Below, in pieces: positions 1 to 11,269 of a DNA stretch of 64,000 bases (position 1 is its first letter; each line of letters opens with the position of its first letter). The notes beneath the pieces were generated by a model that saw only the letters and a list, made by a program, of their open reading frames with translations, did not search any database and was not told the DNA's origin. Made by a program: the position numbers and the translations under genes. The stretch spans positions 744,001-808,000 of the forward strand of contig JAKZZE010000014.1 of NCBI GenBank assembly GCA_024220505.1, given 5' to 3'. Source of the stretch: Rhizopus arrhizus (Eukaryota; Mucoromycota; Mucoromycetes; Mucorales; Rhizopodaceae).

Positions 1-3000
1 ACATTGACCTGATTTTATGAGTATCGACATTTTTTTTACTCTCATAAAAAGAATTAATAGCTAGTTGTAAATTCCAATTGGTAGCCTTTAATGTTTGGAT
101 ACTGTCCTTTTCACTTTATATGCTTGTTTAATAAGAACAAAATTTTTAGTCTTCTTTTTCTCAAACCTCAATTGAGTGAATTCCATCAGCTGTTTAATTT
201 TATCTATTTGATTTGATCGCTGTGCATGTGTTTGTAAATGAAGAATAAACTTTACAGTTTGCTTTTAAGCTACATATTTAAACTTACATAGGACATAGTT
301 CTAATAAAAAGAGAAAATAACAGCAGATAAAAAACGCTTCGGTATTTGTAAATCGTTGCAAATTGTTTACATCTATTTGGGGCGCCATATGCAAAATATT
401 GAAAAAGGTGACTTTGGTATTGCATCAGATAGTAACAGAGTTATGTAAAACGAATAAAAGCATGCTGATCTTTTTTGACAAAATTTAGATAGACCCAAAC
501 TGATGTATTTTTTACTAATTGTATTATATGATTTAATAGTAAAAAAAAAAAAAAAAAACAAAAAAGAAGGGAAGCATATTCGTTCAATTGATAAAATCAT
601 AGCTTAACTTGTCTTTTATAAACATAAGACAAGGAGAGGAAAATGATAACAATGAATTCCCAAGTTAGGGTACTTCAATAGGGTTTATTTATCCCTTAGA
701 AAGCATAAACTATTTCCATTTACTATACCGTTTAGAAAATCTAATTTTGATATAGTATTGCTAATATGATCACATCAAGTACCAAAACGGCACAGAGCAG
801 TATTACTATAATCATCCTGTATCTTGATTTGTCGTAGCTCTTGAGATAACAGATAAATTATATCGTCTCTCTTATGTCACTTTTAAAATATTATTTAAGA
901 AAGAAATATGTATATATTTATAATTTTGAGAGAATGAATATTTACTACAATTGGCTATTTTGAGGATAAATATCTCACGTTATTTGTATGAACATATCGT
1001 ATGCTTTCCTTTAGCAAAATAGACATGCTTATATGTTCGTAAACATGGGCTATAGTTTTAAAGCCTACTAATTTGAACTTGAACTAGAACGGCATACAAG
1101 CTATACTTGTACACCATTAAACCTCACACAAAGACCCACCTTACTGTAAACATAATGAAAAGTAAAATTTATTGTATAGGTGTTCCTTCATTACACATGC
1201 AACTAATTTACAAACAAAATATGTGAATAGGTTTCCGTTAACAAATTGATCCACAATATTTCCATTGGTTGATACAAGTAATATGATATCCATATAAGCT
1301 CTTACTCCATCAGTGTACTAAATAAAATTTTGAAATAGCATGTCCATATTATTTCTTTACTGATATGGCTTTTGATCATGGTAAATAATTGATCATGCAC
1401 TTTATACCAGTAGCAAAACCGTTATTCAGAGTAGGATCAAGCTGGATTTATATAACCCTTAAATAAGTCATCATATATGTTACATATTGATACAAACCTA
1501 GTTTGATCAATATTTTGAGATGTTTGAATACTTCATGGTTGGTTGGTTGATATAAGGGTTTCTATCCTAATATCCAAAATTCATAAAAACATTCTTATCT
1601 TTTTCCTAACTTACTCATTGTATCACTTTATCTTCTATCTGTTATTTATATTCAAACCCTTAATGTAATTGTTTAATTTGGCATTTTGCAAGAACGTCAA
1701 GATTTATCATTACTTGAAGTTAAATGCGCCTTTTTAAAAAGATGAATATGAGAACGGCCAAAAAAATCATCATAGAAAGACATATATTAAGGCAATACGA
1801 CCAAAATAAAAAAGAACACCATATAATAAAAAAAACTAAAAAAATAAAGTCTTTTATAGGTCAGATTACCTTTATGACAGTTTTAGCCTCATTTTTTAAT
1901 AAAGAAACAAAACATCTAGAGATATCCATGTATGAAGACAGCCAATGTACCCTCTCTACTTTGATACTTTGCGTAAAGAGACTCATTTTAACGAAGGAAT
2001 TATAAAAAGAAGATAATTAAAGTGTTAATTTGAAACTTATGCGTACATTCACCAACTGAAAAAGAATCCAGTGTTCAATAATAACATTTTTCTCATAGAC
2101 ATAATTCAACTAATTATGTACCTATGTATATAAACTTACACTTCCTCTTTCAACTATATAAATATAATACAAAAAGAAAATAAAAAAAAGTAAAAATGGA
2201 GGTAATTTTACACAGACAAATTTGGATTATCTTTAATTTTGCTGTATCTATTATATATTCGTATATTTTTTACTCTTTCGCATACAAGGAATACTAAGTT
2301 AAACCTCATTTTTCTGTTGCTTCGAATGTAAAATAATATACATATCAACAAAAAATTAACATAAATCAATGACTTTTTTTTTTTTTTTTATAAAAAATAC
2401 CATTTAACTAACTCTTACAAATATATATCAACTCAGTAAAGTATAAGATCAAATTACATATGCACAATAATTTAATATATAGAGACAATATATAACAAAA
2501 GTAACGATAGATGTGATTGTAATATTTATTTAATAGGAAATTATGAAGGTCGAAGAAATGAAATATATGTAAGACTTTCTTTTTGTAAAGAGTAAGGGTA
2601 GGGTTTTTGCATGAAAAAAGAAACGTTTGTGTTACATAAGGTGTTGTGCTTCCTATTCTAGTTTTTTCTTTTTAAAACAGAAAGATTAAAAGCGATTCAA
2701 AATGAATTGATTCATAGTATTTTTTTATGATAAAATAAATATCTTTAGTTTACTTTACATAAATTATATACTTAATGCAAGGTAGTCAATTTTTTTAATG
2801 CTTTTGATTTTAGTAAATAAGCAAGTCTTTTCTAAAATGTATTCTTTGGGTTACTTTTTTCGTTTGTGTAAGAAAGAATATTTTAGATCGTACAAGTTAT
2901 AAACATAATTTTCAAATCCATGTTCATTAGTACTTTATTAGACAATATCACGTCAAAAAAAGAAAGAAAGAAAACAATTAGAAATTACAAGAAAGTTAAA

Positions 3001-4070
3001 TGACTAAAAGATCAAGCACACAATACATTTTAGGATGAGAACAAGACATTAAAAGAGGTCACTCATTACTTTTGCTTAGAATCTTTGTCATATAGATTTT
3101 TTGAAGCCATCTTATTTCTTTATTTATGTATTTCTTTGTTTTTAACTTAAAATAATTTGTTCCAAAATTAATGATGAGCTATTTGCTCAAATTTCATTAA
3201 AATAAAATAAAGGGAATTTGAAAAGCGGTCAACATGGATTGAGAGCGAATGAAGATGTTATAATTTTTAAAGGTAGTTAAGAGTATTTGAAAGTGAAATA
3301 TTAAATGACTGGTTTTATATAGATTAAACTTTTAATCACTTGTGATAATCCATGACACCCCTTTTCTTCTTGTTCATAGAGAGTTATTTTAACGTTAAAA
3401 ATCTTCACGCATGCTCGATTGGGGGTAAAACCTGATAACTGAAAGAACTAAGACGGTAATTGATGCTTTGATTTTATAGTAAGCTATTGTTATCTTAACA
3501 GTACGCTTTAGATCATTTCTTACTCGAAAGTGAAATGACCATATACCTAATTGTTAGTGATCAAGGGTATATGCAAATTCAGTTTTTATGATATGAATGA
3601 AATCCGACCTAGTCATTTTTTCATTATATATTTCAAAGATATATCCAAATCCATGAAAAGTCATACAAGCCCGCACTATACTAATTTTACTTCCATGAAT
3701 TATAATTAAAATCACATAAAGAGGCTGTAATAAGCTTCTAGAAAGATTCCAGTAGATAAATTTGCATTTGATATATTGTAACAGATCTTCATGCTCGTTC
3801 AGGCCCTGAAATGCAAGTAATAGTTAGAACACCAAATACTTGGGGCTATATTAGTAGTAGGTTTTGTATGCATTTAAATAAGAGTTCTTCTTAAACCCTA
3901 AAAAAACTAAAATTATATGAGGCGCAAAAAGAAGAAGAAGAAAAAGACAGGAAGGAAAAATTAGATTATTAGATAATATTTGCCATTGATATGTTGAACA
4001 AAATGACTATTTTTATTTTATGGACAATTCTTGTATTCGTGGTGACGATGAAATTTGTAAATTTGATTGA
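1..4070. other. Gene-free AT-rich stretch
   Basis: No convincing gene was found on either strand. The stretch is very AT-rich with A/T homopolymers and short purine runs. The longest open frame (1724-2005, +) gives a basic, Lys/Ile-rich peptide with no recognisable domain, no spliceable neighbours and the composition expected of random AT-rich DNA. It may be an old repeat-derived desert, but I see no recognisable element in it. Confidence 0.5.
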
Positions 4071-4079
4071 GAAATTGGG

Positions 4080-5063
4080 GCTGTAGGTGTATCTATCAAA
4101 GCACTCTTCAGAATTTAATTCTATTGAGGAGTTCTGTTCAAGAATAAAATGTAGGATTGAATGAGATGAACGAGCCTCAACCAAAGTTATGCGCCACTTA
4201 TCACGCTTGCCAACAATGAAAGAGCGAATAAACATACTCCAAGCTCGATTCCTCTTTCGATCTTTTACGCTATCTGAATACACTCTCCTGACAAAACTTA
4301 TGCCGTACATACAGCATGACAGACATCAACAATGGTACAAACTGTCCAAGTCCTCGCTTTGGAAAAGCATACCTCTTCCAGTGAAAGAACTCAGTATCAA
4401 GACTCTCAAGGTCACCAAAAAACAGTTTCTGCAATAAGGTCTAGATTAGCAAAAACAACATAAAAATTCAAAACTGCTTTCTTGCTGTTGACCAACAGTC
4501 TCACTTGATCCAATCCTTTGGTTGCCGATGACCCGAAAAGAACATAACCGATGCATAAGATGGCGCCTTGGATGGCTTCCCGGCGGTAAACCCAGATCCC
4601 GTCCCCTCCATCCAAATCAGACGCTGACAAAAACGCACGCAATTCAATGTCTCAACATGCACAACCGGCCTCAAATGCCTAGCACTATTGAAGATCCTTT
4701 GTCGTTCTTTTTAAATCTCCTACCAACAAAACTTCCTCGTTCAAGTCTTACAGTTACCCCTCGGATCCTTCATTGGCTAATCATATATTCAATATTATTT
4801 GAACTGGATTATCTTTACCACCATATAGACACTTGTACTAGACCTCTACATGGCCAGCTCCTTCTAAATTGGCTCTTAAAGCATTAAGGATGTTACTGTT
4901 TTCCAAATGCTGTTCTACTGACCTTTTTTACCTTTGATCTCGAAGGGTTTTTGGCCTCACATCACTTTACTTCATATTTAACTAGCCCGGGTGAACAGAT
5001 GTGATAAACACCCCGCGCTCAAATGGACTTTATAAATAATCTTTAAAATTAAAAAAAAAAAAA
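4080..5063 (+). mobile_element. LINE-type retrotransposon remnant, 5'-truncated 3' end
   Basis: The + strand translates in linked frames into the C-terminal part of a non-LTR retrotransposon polyprotein, downstream of the reverse-transcriptase core. Blocks include ASTKVMRHLSRLPTMKERI (about 4165-4225), then LPMTRKEHNRCIRWRLGWLP and HAIQCLNMHNR (4520-4665), then a stretch ending in LLNWLLKH (4884). An in-frame TGA lies just before the first block and a frame change near 4437. An A-rich tract at 5050-5063 may be the poly(A) tail. No RT catalytic motif is present, so this is a dead truncated copy. The family assignment rests on recalled similarity to mucoralean LINEs. Confidence 0.7.
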
Positions 5064-5410
5064 TCCAAATTGCGCTATAAAGATTTTCAATCCACGGCAA
5101 GAGAAAAACCAATACAACTGTTGCCGAAGCGAAGGACGAAGTGATACACACCCGGCCCTGGTATTAAAAATTATTTTGACTCGCTATATACTTTATCTTA
5201 TATTCTGATATAACTTGGTCAATCCCCCTTCCTGAAACAAAAAAAAAAAATTGGATTACATTGTTTAGCTTGAAAGGTCTAGGGAAAAAGGGGAATATAG
5301 CTTATTATTAATTATATTAAAAATAAAACATGGCTAAGAGAGCTTGTACTACTTCTTCGGCAACAGCTGTACTTCTTTCATTTTTGTGTGTCATTTTATT
5401 GTTTAACGTA

Positions 5411-5510
5411 CACTATTTCCAGAAATTAAAATCACCTTTTGTGTAGCTTTATAATACAATTTATATGTAATTGCGATAGATCACGGCGACTTTAATTTCT
5501 GGAAATAGTG
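5411..5510. repeat. 100-bp MITE with 20-bp perfect terminal inverted repeats and TA duplication
   Basis: CACTATTTCCAGAAATTAAA at 5411-5430 is repeated exactly in inverse orientation at 5491-5510. The match continues for six more bases inside with two mismatches, giving 26-bp TIRs. TA dinucleotides flank both outer ends (5409-5410 and 5511-5512). A TA duplication plus short TIRs is the signature of a Tc1/mariner-mobilised miniature element. The 48-bp middle is AT-rich and non-coding. It lies 130 bp upstream of the Nudix start codon and may sit in that gene's promoter or leader. Confidence 0.75.
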
Positions 5511-5639
5511 TATGCGCCACTTTCTTTTTCGGTTCTCAAACTTCGAATTGCTGTTTGTTTACCAAAAATAGTAATCTTGTTGCCAATGTTCACTAAAAAA
5601 AAAAGGTTGCCGGATTACTTCCCTTTCTTCTAAACAAAA

Positions 5640-6707
5640 ATGACACTTTTTAAAAAAGAGAGTTCCAAAGAAGAAGAGAATGAAGAAACGATCAACTATA
5701 GCATGGCACCTAGACATGGACACGGGCAAGATGTAGTTGATGAAAATGGCATTCGACAAGTAGCTGGTTGTTTACCGATTGATGTCGTCAGTAAACGTTT
5801 CTTACTCGTCACTTCTTCAAGTCATCCCGATGTTTGGGTTATTGTAAGCTTAACGAAAAAAAAAAGACCAAATGAAATATAAATACTCATGCTTTCCTAT
5901 AGCCTAAAGGTGGCTGGGAAAAAGATGAAACACAAAAGCAGGCGGCTATGCGTGAAACTTGGGAAGAGGCAGGTGTGAAGGGCGTTATCAACAAACATCT
6001 GGGTGTGTTCACTGAGAAATCAAAGAATGGAGTAAAAGCACATCACTGGATTTATGAAATGGAAATTAAAGAAGTAACCAAAAAGTTCCCCGAACAAAAG
6101 AAGCGTGCGAGACGATGGGTAATTATTGGGATAAGGAAAAGATAGATTAAATGTGCTAAGCAAACCCTATTAGTTTACTTACGATGAAGCGATGGTTGTA
6201 GTAAAAGCACATTATATTAAAGACGCCATTAGTATGTCTAGCCTAAGTCCCTCTGTTCATTCTGGAGATGAAGAAAAAAAGAAGAAGAAAAAGAAAGAAG
6301 GTGGGGATGACAAGGAAAAGAAGAAGGAAAAGAAAAAGCATAAAAAAAAGGGCTCTGAGGAAGATGATGATGAAGAAGAAGAGGAAAAGAAAAAGAAAAA
6401 GAAGAACAAAAAGAAAGATTCTGATGAAGAAGAAAACGATGAGGATGACAAGGAAGAAAAGAAGAAAAAGAAGGGAAAGAAGAAGGATTCAGACAAAGAT
6501 GAAGAGGGGTCTGAAGAGGATAAAAAGAAAAAGAAAAAGAAGAACAAAAAGAAAGATTCAGAAGGGGATGAAGATGAGGACAAGAAAATGAAAAAGAAAG
6601 GATCTGAGGATGATGAAGAGAAAAAAGAAAAGAAGAAGAAGGATAAAAAGAAGTATTCTGAAGATGAAGGAATAGAAATAAATAGTGAATCTGAAGCAAT
6701 AAAGTAA
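5640..6707 (+). CDS. Diphosphoinositol polyphosphate phosphohydrolase-type Nudix hydrolase with Lys/Glu/Ser repeat tail
   Basis: Exons 5640-5843, 5903-6118 and 6174-6707 close in frame to 317 aa. Residues 71-93 form a complete Nudix box, G-x5-E-x7-REx2EExGV, with GGWEKDE and RETWEEAGV visible. This places it with the DIPP/Aps1/Ddp1 group, which hydrolyses inositol pyrophosphates and diadenosine polyphosphates and, in yeast Ddp1, also polyphosphate. The core ends around residue 170 after RRWFTYDEAMVVVKAHYIKD. The remaining ~146 residues are almost only K, E, D and S in five or so imperfect ~24-residue units of the form poly-K, NKKKDSDEE, acidic. The tail is continuous with the core exon. Family DIPPs are usually 150-200 aa, so the tail is unusual. 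The gene is convergent with the homeobox gene, 58 bp away. Confidence 0.85.
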
Positions 6708-6765
6708 TGATAAGTTTATATATAAAAAAGTGCACCAGGCAATAACAATGATAATAATACAAAAT

Positions 6766-7481
6766 TCAACTTCTTCTTCTCGTTAATCCTTTCAGTGATG
6801 GTGGGTATTGAATAGTTGATCTCTTTTTCAATGTTTGCTCTTAAAAATAATAATTAATATAAACAAATAAGTATACATGTCATAATTACCTTTATTCCTT
6901 TTTTCTTCTTCAAGCATTGGTTGTAGTATACGTCTTCTTGCATTAATAAACCAATTACTAATTTGATTCAAATTCAAATTTGTCTCTGATGCCAATTGTG
7001 CTTTTTCTTCTTCAGTTGGATATGGATGCTTTTTGTGTTTACATAGCCAATCACGAAGTATGGCTGTCACAGCTTTTGGTAAATTCCCACGTCGGCGTTT
7101 GTTATTACCTGTCATATGTTTATTAACAGGAGGTGGACTGGGTGATAAAACAAGTGAGGGTACAGGTGAATGAGGTTCAGGATGATCTATGATACTATTG
7201 GTACTAGATCATTTATAGAGCAATAAAGGGTACCTCGAGAATAAGTAATGATATCCAACCAATATTTACCATTGATTTCAAGCATTTCATTTATCCTCTT
7301 CTTGTGCAAATCAAGCTGACGTTTATCATTGTAAGGGATATGAATATGATGAATATCACCAGCTTCTACATATTGGTGATCATGAAACAATATAACAGGA
7401 CTGAATGTACGTAATTTCTATATTATTTATTATTAGAGTGTTATCATTAATAGCAAATACCTTTTTCTCTAAAGTTGACAT
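6766..7481 (-). CDS. TALE-class homeodomain transcription factor
   Basis: Four exons (7461-7481, 7270-7417, 6890-7186, 6766-6839) give 179 aa. The homeodomain runs from RRRGNLPKAVTAILRDWL to NQISNWFINARRR. It carries the three-residue loop extension with PYP (KKHPYPTEEEK) that defines TALE proteins such as fungal Cup9/Tos8 and animal PBX/MEIS. The recognition helix WFINARRR is intact, so sequence-specific DNA binding in the nucleus is expected. The N-terminal part has a short charged helix (RQLDLHKKRINEML) and a Pro/Ser linker. The first exon codes only seven residues and its intron is 43 nt. Exon joins were chosen because other nearby AG sites give immediate stops. Target genes cannot be inferred. 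Confidence 0.85.
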
Positions 7482-7915
7482 GGTTTGAAAGAAAGAGTAG
7501 GATAATAATTGCAAAAATAAAAAAATAAATAAATGTGTTCTATAAAATAATAAGAGTGAAAAAAAAAAAATAAGAGTATAAAGTGAAAGAACATTAAAAT
7601 AAAGCCCAATTCTGTACAACGCATGACCAATAGGATGATTCTCTTACGCTATGACCAGCTTTTAAAAATAATAATCAGAAGGACATATTAATGATGAAAT
7701 ACAATAAATTTATGAATCACCCATTTCTTTGTGTATCCAATTAGTCTATTTATTCCCCTTTATCATCAAACTACTCTATAGTCAACCGAATCAGATCCTT
7801 ATTGAAGGATGTCGTCAGGAACACTTTTTCATTAGATAATTTTAAACAAAAGAGTGCTTATATATTTAATATGCATTGGTGTAGCACTTTATCAACAAGG
7901 CTTTTATTGTCAGAC
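7482..7915. other. Intergenic region upstream of the homeobox gene
   Basis: Purine-rich leader and A-rich runs (for example 7558-7570) precede the homeobox start on the minus strand. No gene is seen. It merges on the right into the decayed reading frame at about 8000-8440. Confidence 0.4.
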
Positions 7916-7989
7916 AGTGTGAAATTATTGTAGGAACTTTCTATAAACATACCATCGATTTATTCCTAGAGAACATCTTGGCTTGCATT

Positions 7990-8440
7990 CCTATGTGTTG
8001 AGCTTAATTAAAAGATGCTTTACTTTTAATATCAGGAATAGAATCATCCCCTTGCTTACACTAATTCATATTTGAACGATTTTGGCTGTCTTCAACTTCT
8101 CATTCTCATACATTGGTTCATTTCCTTGCTATTAATCAATGTCGGCTCAAGTTCATTAATGACCTTTTTTTTCTGGTTACTGTCAAGTCCATCTTTTGGC
8201 AAAGTTTATAGGATTATGTCATCCATGAAAATGATGAATCAAGTTGACTGTATCAAGGCCTGGATCCACCAGAGTGTTGATTCTCATACCATGCTCTGCT
8301 CTAGCTGAGTAGTGTGGGCGGTATTCAAATTCATGCTCTTTTGAATGACAGCCCATTCATCTTGCATCTAGTCAAGCCCTGTTTAGTGATATCAAACCAT
8401 GAGGTTCACAACAGATGGAACAAAAAAGAAATTGGTTTTA
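7990..8440 (+). pseudogene. Decayed reading frame of unknown origin
   Basis: One + frame reads as protein-like sequence for about 390 nt (from about 8055) but is broken by TAG, TGA, TGA and TAG. Recognisable stretches are SHTLVHFLAINQCRLKFIND, DYVIHENDES, LYQGLDPPEC and SVGGIQIHALLNDSPFIL. Composition is balanced, unlike the AT-rich random translations around it, which suggests former coding sequence. I do not recognise the family. An old retroelement ORF or an orphan gene relic are the likeliest options. Confidence 0.4.
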
Positions 8441-8474
8441 TGATACATTTTTATTTTTAAAGAAAGAATGGTAT

Positions 8475-9182
8475 TTAAATTCCCATAACTTCCTTTATTT
8501 GTGATTTTCTTTGTTCAATTTCTAAATGCAAATCACTTGAATTATTCATCAATTCATCTAATCCTTGAGGATGTCTTCTACTTGACATGATTGCATCTAC
8601 TTTAGCATCCAAATTATCAAGTGTAACAAATTCTTCTGTTTGTGAATACAATTTAAGCAGCATTTTACGTCTTGTATCTCTCTGTGCTTCATCAAATGCA
8701 AGTCTATTTTCATTGCGTAACTCTGTTCTGTTGTCAACACTCTTGGTCTTGAGTTCCAAGTCTAACAATTCTACGACTTCTTCTTCATGTTTCTTTTGGT
8801 CTTGCTTGATTTGGCTGAAATAATTGTTGAGTTCTTGCTTCTTCTTTTCAGCTGCTGCCAGTTTCTCAGCAGAAACGAGATCCTTTTGTCCTTGCTTTTC
8901 TAATAGCTCATGTGCATATCTGTGACGTGTGATCTTTAATTCTCGACGATAGAGTTGTTTGGGGCTGTTGACTGCTGCTTCTTCTTTTGTTGTAGAGCCA
9001 AGGTGTGAAGGAAGTGAGTTGGCAATATCACGACGTTTCTTATTTATCTTGGGTGTTTCTCTTGTTCCTTCAGGTGCTTGAAATCCAGGTGCATATCCTT
9101 TACGTCCAGGAACATAATGTTGTGTAGACACAAATCGTTTGTTGACTGCTACCAAACGACAAAGGCGATTCATATTTGACAT
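8475..9182 (-). CDS. Mitochondrial small ribosomal subunit protein mS26 (Pet123-like)
   Basis: Single-exon gene of 235 aa. The N-terminus is a mitochondrial presequence, Arg-rich and without acids (NRLCRLVAVNKRFVSTQH). The centre is a long charged helix from about residue 75 to 165 (RRELKITRHRYAHELLEKQG onward). The block EEFVTLDNLDAKVDAIMSSR near residue 195 matches the conserved mS26 pattern F-[IV]-T-x-[ED]-NL-[ED]-A-[KR]-V-[ED]-A. mS26 is a structural protein of the mitoribosome small subunit. The start could be Met1 or Met4. It is divergent from Fes1 with a 184-bp shared promoter. Confidence 0.7.
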   Translation of the reverse strand: MSNMNRLCRLVAVNKRFVSTQHYVPGRKGYAPGFQAPEGTRETPKINKKRRDIANSLPSHLGSTTKEEAAVNSPKQLYRRELKITRHRYAHELLEKQGQKDLVSAEKLAAAEKKKQELNNYFSQIKQDQKKHEEEVVELLDLELKTKSVDNRTELRNENRLAFDEAQRDTRRKMLLKLYSQTEEFVTLDNLDAKVDAIMSSRRHPQGLDELMNNSSDLHLEIEQRKSQIKEVMGI

Positions 9183-9366
9183 GAGAAATTAAAGAAACAG
9201 GGGGCCGCAAGAGGAATAAAAAAAAGATTTTTGTTAAAAAATGACAGTCTCAATGTGACTTGTTTTGATTTCTAAAGCCAAAAAAATTCTGGTGGTTTCC
9301 AGAGCTTTTTCTTTTTTTTTTTATTTAAACAGCCAGTGTTTTTTATATATTTTCTTTTTTCAAACA

Positions 9367-10354
9367 ATGGAAAAATTACTCCAGTGGGCTGTTGATAATA
9401 GCAACAAAAACTCCTTGTCAGAACAGGCTGATGCTATTCGTAGAGGAGAAGCAAAGCCAGATCCTTCAAGATACGATCCAAAAATATTAGAAGCTATTCT
9501 TGGTAAAGATGACGCTACTCGAATGAAAGGTATTTAAAGAAACCGAAAATATTAAATAAACTAACATGTACATGTGTATATTTAGAGGCTGTTGAATGTA
9601 TCAGCAATCCAGAAGATACTGTAGAAAATAAAGAAATTGCCTTAGATAACTTGGAATTGGTAACAAAGATAGGATCTTTCCCATATATCATGTTCTCACA
9701 CCTACATTTTAGCTTATTGAAGGCATTGATAATGCTTGTAATATCGAAAACATGAAATTATGGCCTGCTATTATTAAGCAATTAGACGCTAAAGAACCTG
9801 AGGTACGCAAGGGTGTTGCTTGGGTATGCGGTACAGCCGTTCAGAATAACCCTAAAGCTCAAACAGCATTCATGACACACGGTGGTCTTCAGCCTCTCTT
9901 GAATTTGCTCGCTCATGATGCAGATAAAGGGGTTCGTAACAAGGCGTTGTATGCTATCTCTGGTTTCCTTAAACACAATACATCCGGTGTTTTAGAGTTT
10001 GAAAAATTGGACGGATTCAATGTCTTGCGTGTTATTCTTTCAACAGAAGATACAGCCATGCTTCGAAAGGTTATCTTTTTGTACAATAGTTTGATGATTG
10101 ATAATGAAGCTTTGGCAACTCGATTCGTCAAGGATGGTACATTTGATGATTTCCAAAAGGTGTTGATCAAGTATACCGAAGAGGATGAAGATGAGGATAT
10201 GGTTGAGAAGACATTACGCACGATTCATACTGTGGTCACCAAGAGTCAAACCAGTGTATCTGATGAATTGAGAAAGGCATGTCAAAAAGCAAAGGATAAA
10301 TATGGAACAGATAACTTAAACTTGGTTGAATCTGAATGGAAAGATTTATTGTAA
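9367..10354 (+). CDS. FES1: Fes1-type Hsp70 nucleotide exchange factor (HspBP1 family)
   Basis: Exons 9367-9529, 9586-9659 and 9713-10354 give 292 aa, the usual Fes1 length. The N-terminal Fes1 domain begins MEKLLQWAVDNS and includes DPSRYDPKILEAILGKDDA. Residues from about 95 onward are armadillo-like helical repeats with GVAWVCGTAVQNNPKAQTAF and GVRNKALYAISGFLKHN, diagnostic for Fes1/HspBP1. The protein releases ADP from cytosolic Hsp70 and helps send misfolded proteins for degradation. The C-terminus is acidic-basic without an added targeting motif. Introns are 56 and 53 nt with standard GT-AG ends. It shares a short divergent promoter with mS26. Confidence 0.95.
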
Positions 10355-11269
10355 ATAAATAATAAAAAGCAGAGTTTATAGACAAATAAAAGAAGGAGCC
10401 TTTCTTTTTAAGACAGTCGGACAAATATGGATGGTTCTTTTTTGGCGGAAAAATAATACAGTGTGGTTTTTGCTCAAAGGATAACGTGTAATCCATACAT
10501 GATTGTATATTGAATGATGATTAACATGTGCTTCAATAAAGATTCATAATCAAAAAGGCGATCTTTGTTATTGATTTAGTAAAAGAAAAGAATCAAAGGC
10601 TTTGATATCAGGTTAAAAGAGCGCACTATGATTATCTCTCTTTTGTTAATAAGCAGCAAAGAATGATATGAACATAACGTCTATTTTTTTATGCTAAATT
10701 TTGCACATCTACTTTGAATTGACTTTTAATTTCTTTTCTCTGCAAAATAAAAGGGAACTCAAATCGACATGTTTTCATATTCAAGTATTCTCTATAATCT
10801 CTTGAACTGTAAACCTTTTTTATACTTGTTATATCTTGGTATGAATTGAAAAGAAGGAGATTAAACATTACAAAAGCAATTGCACGTATTCTGTTCACTT
10901 ATTTTATGAATAAAAATTGAAATAGGGATTGAATCTCTATTCATTTTGTGTAAAATAGAATATGTACTAAAGAAGCAAAAATCAAACGTGCAAATTTCAA
11001 ATGAAATATATAAAAAAAAGGCAGCCAATACACATCTATTCATGTCAAAAACACGAGAAGTATAACCTGTTACACCAAGTGTGAAGTTATATTCCTTTTT
11101 TTAATATCCGCCATCGACTTAAATGATATGAAAACTTTTTTTTTTGCCCTTCTTGTTTCTTTTTTTCCCCTTTTTATTGTTATTCATATAAAAAAAAGGT
11201 ACTAAATAGAAAAAGGACATGGTTTATAATCGAGGATAAAATAATTTATTTTTTTTTAAAAAAAAAAAG
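10355..11269. other. Intergenic region between Fes1 and dynein light chain
   Basis: AT-rich with T-runs near 11097 and 11138 and a purine/A-rich leader just before the LC8 ATG. No RNA gene, repeat family or credible coding frame is visible on either strand. Confidence 0.45.

Noticed and set aside
5330..5446. 38-codon frame starting MAKRACTTSS with a hydrophobic middle
   Set aside because: Too short, ends inside the MITE, no splice partner, likely chance.
6238..6762. Ser/Phe/Leu-rich open frames on the minus strand and a Lys/Arg frame on the plus strand over the Nudix tail
   Set aside because: Products of the GAA/AAG-rich repeat read in other frames. The Nudix frame joins to a conserved core through clean splice sites.
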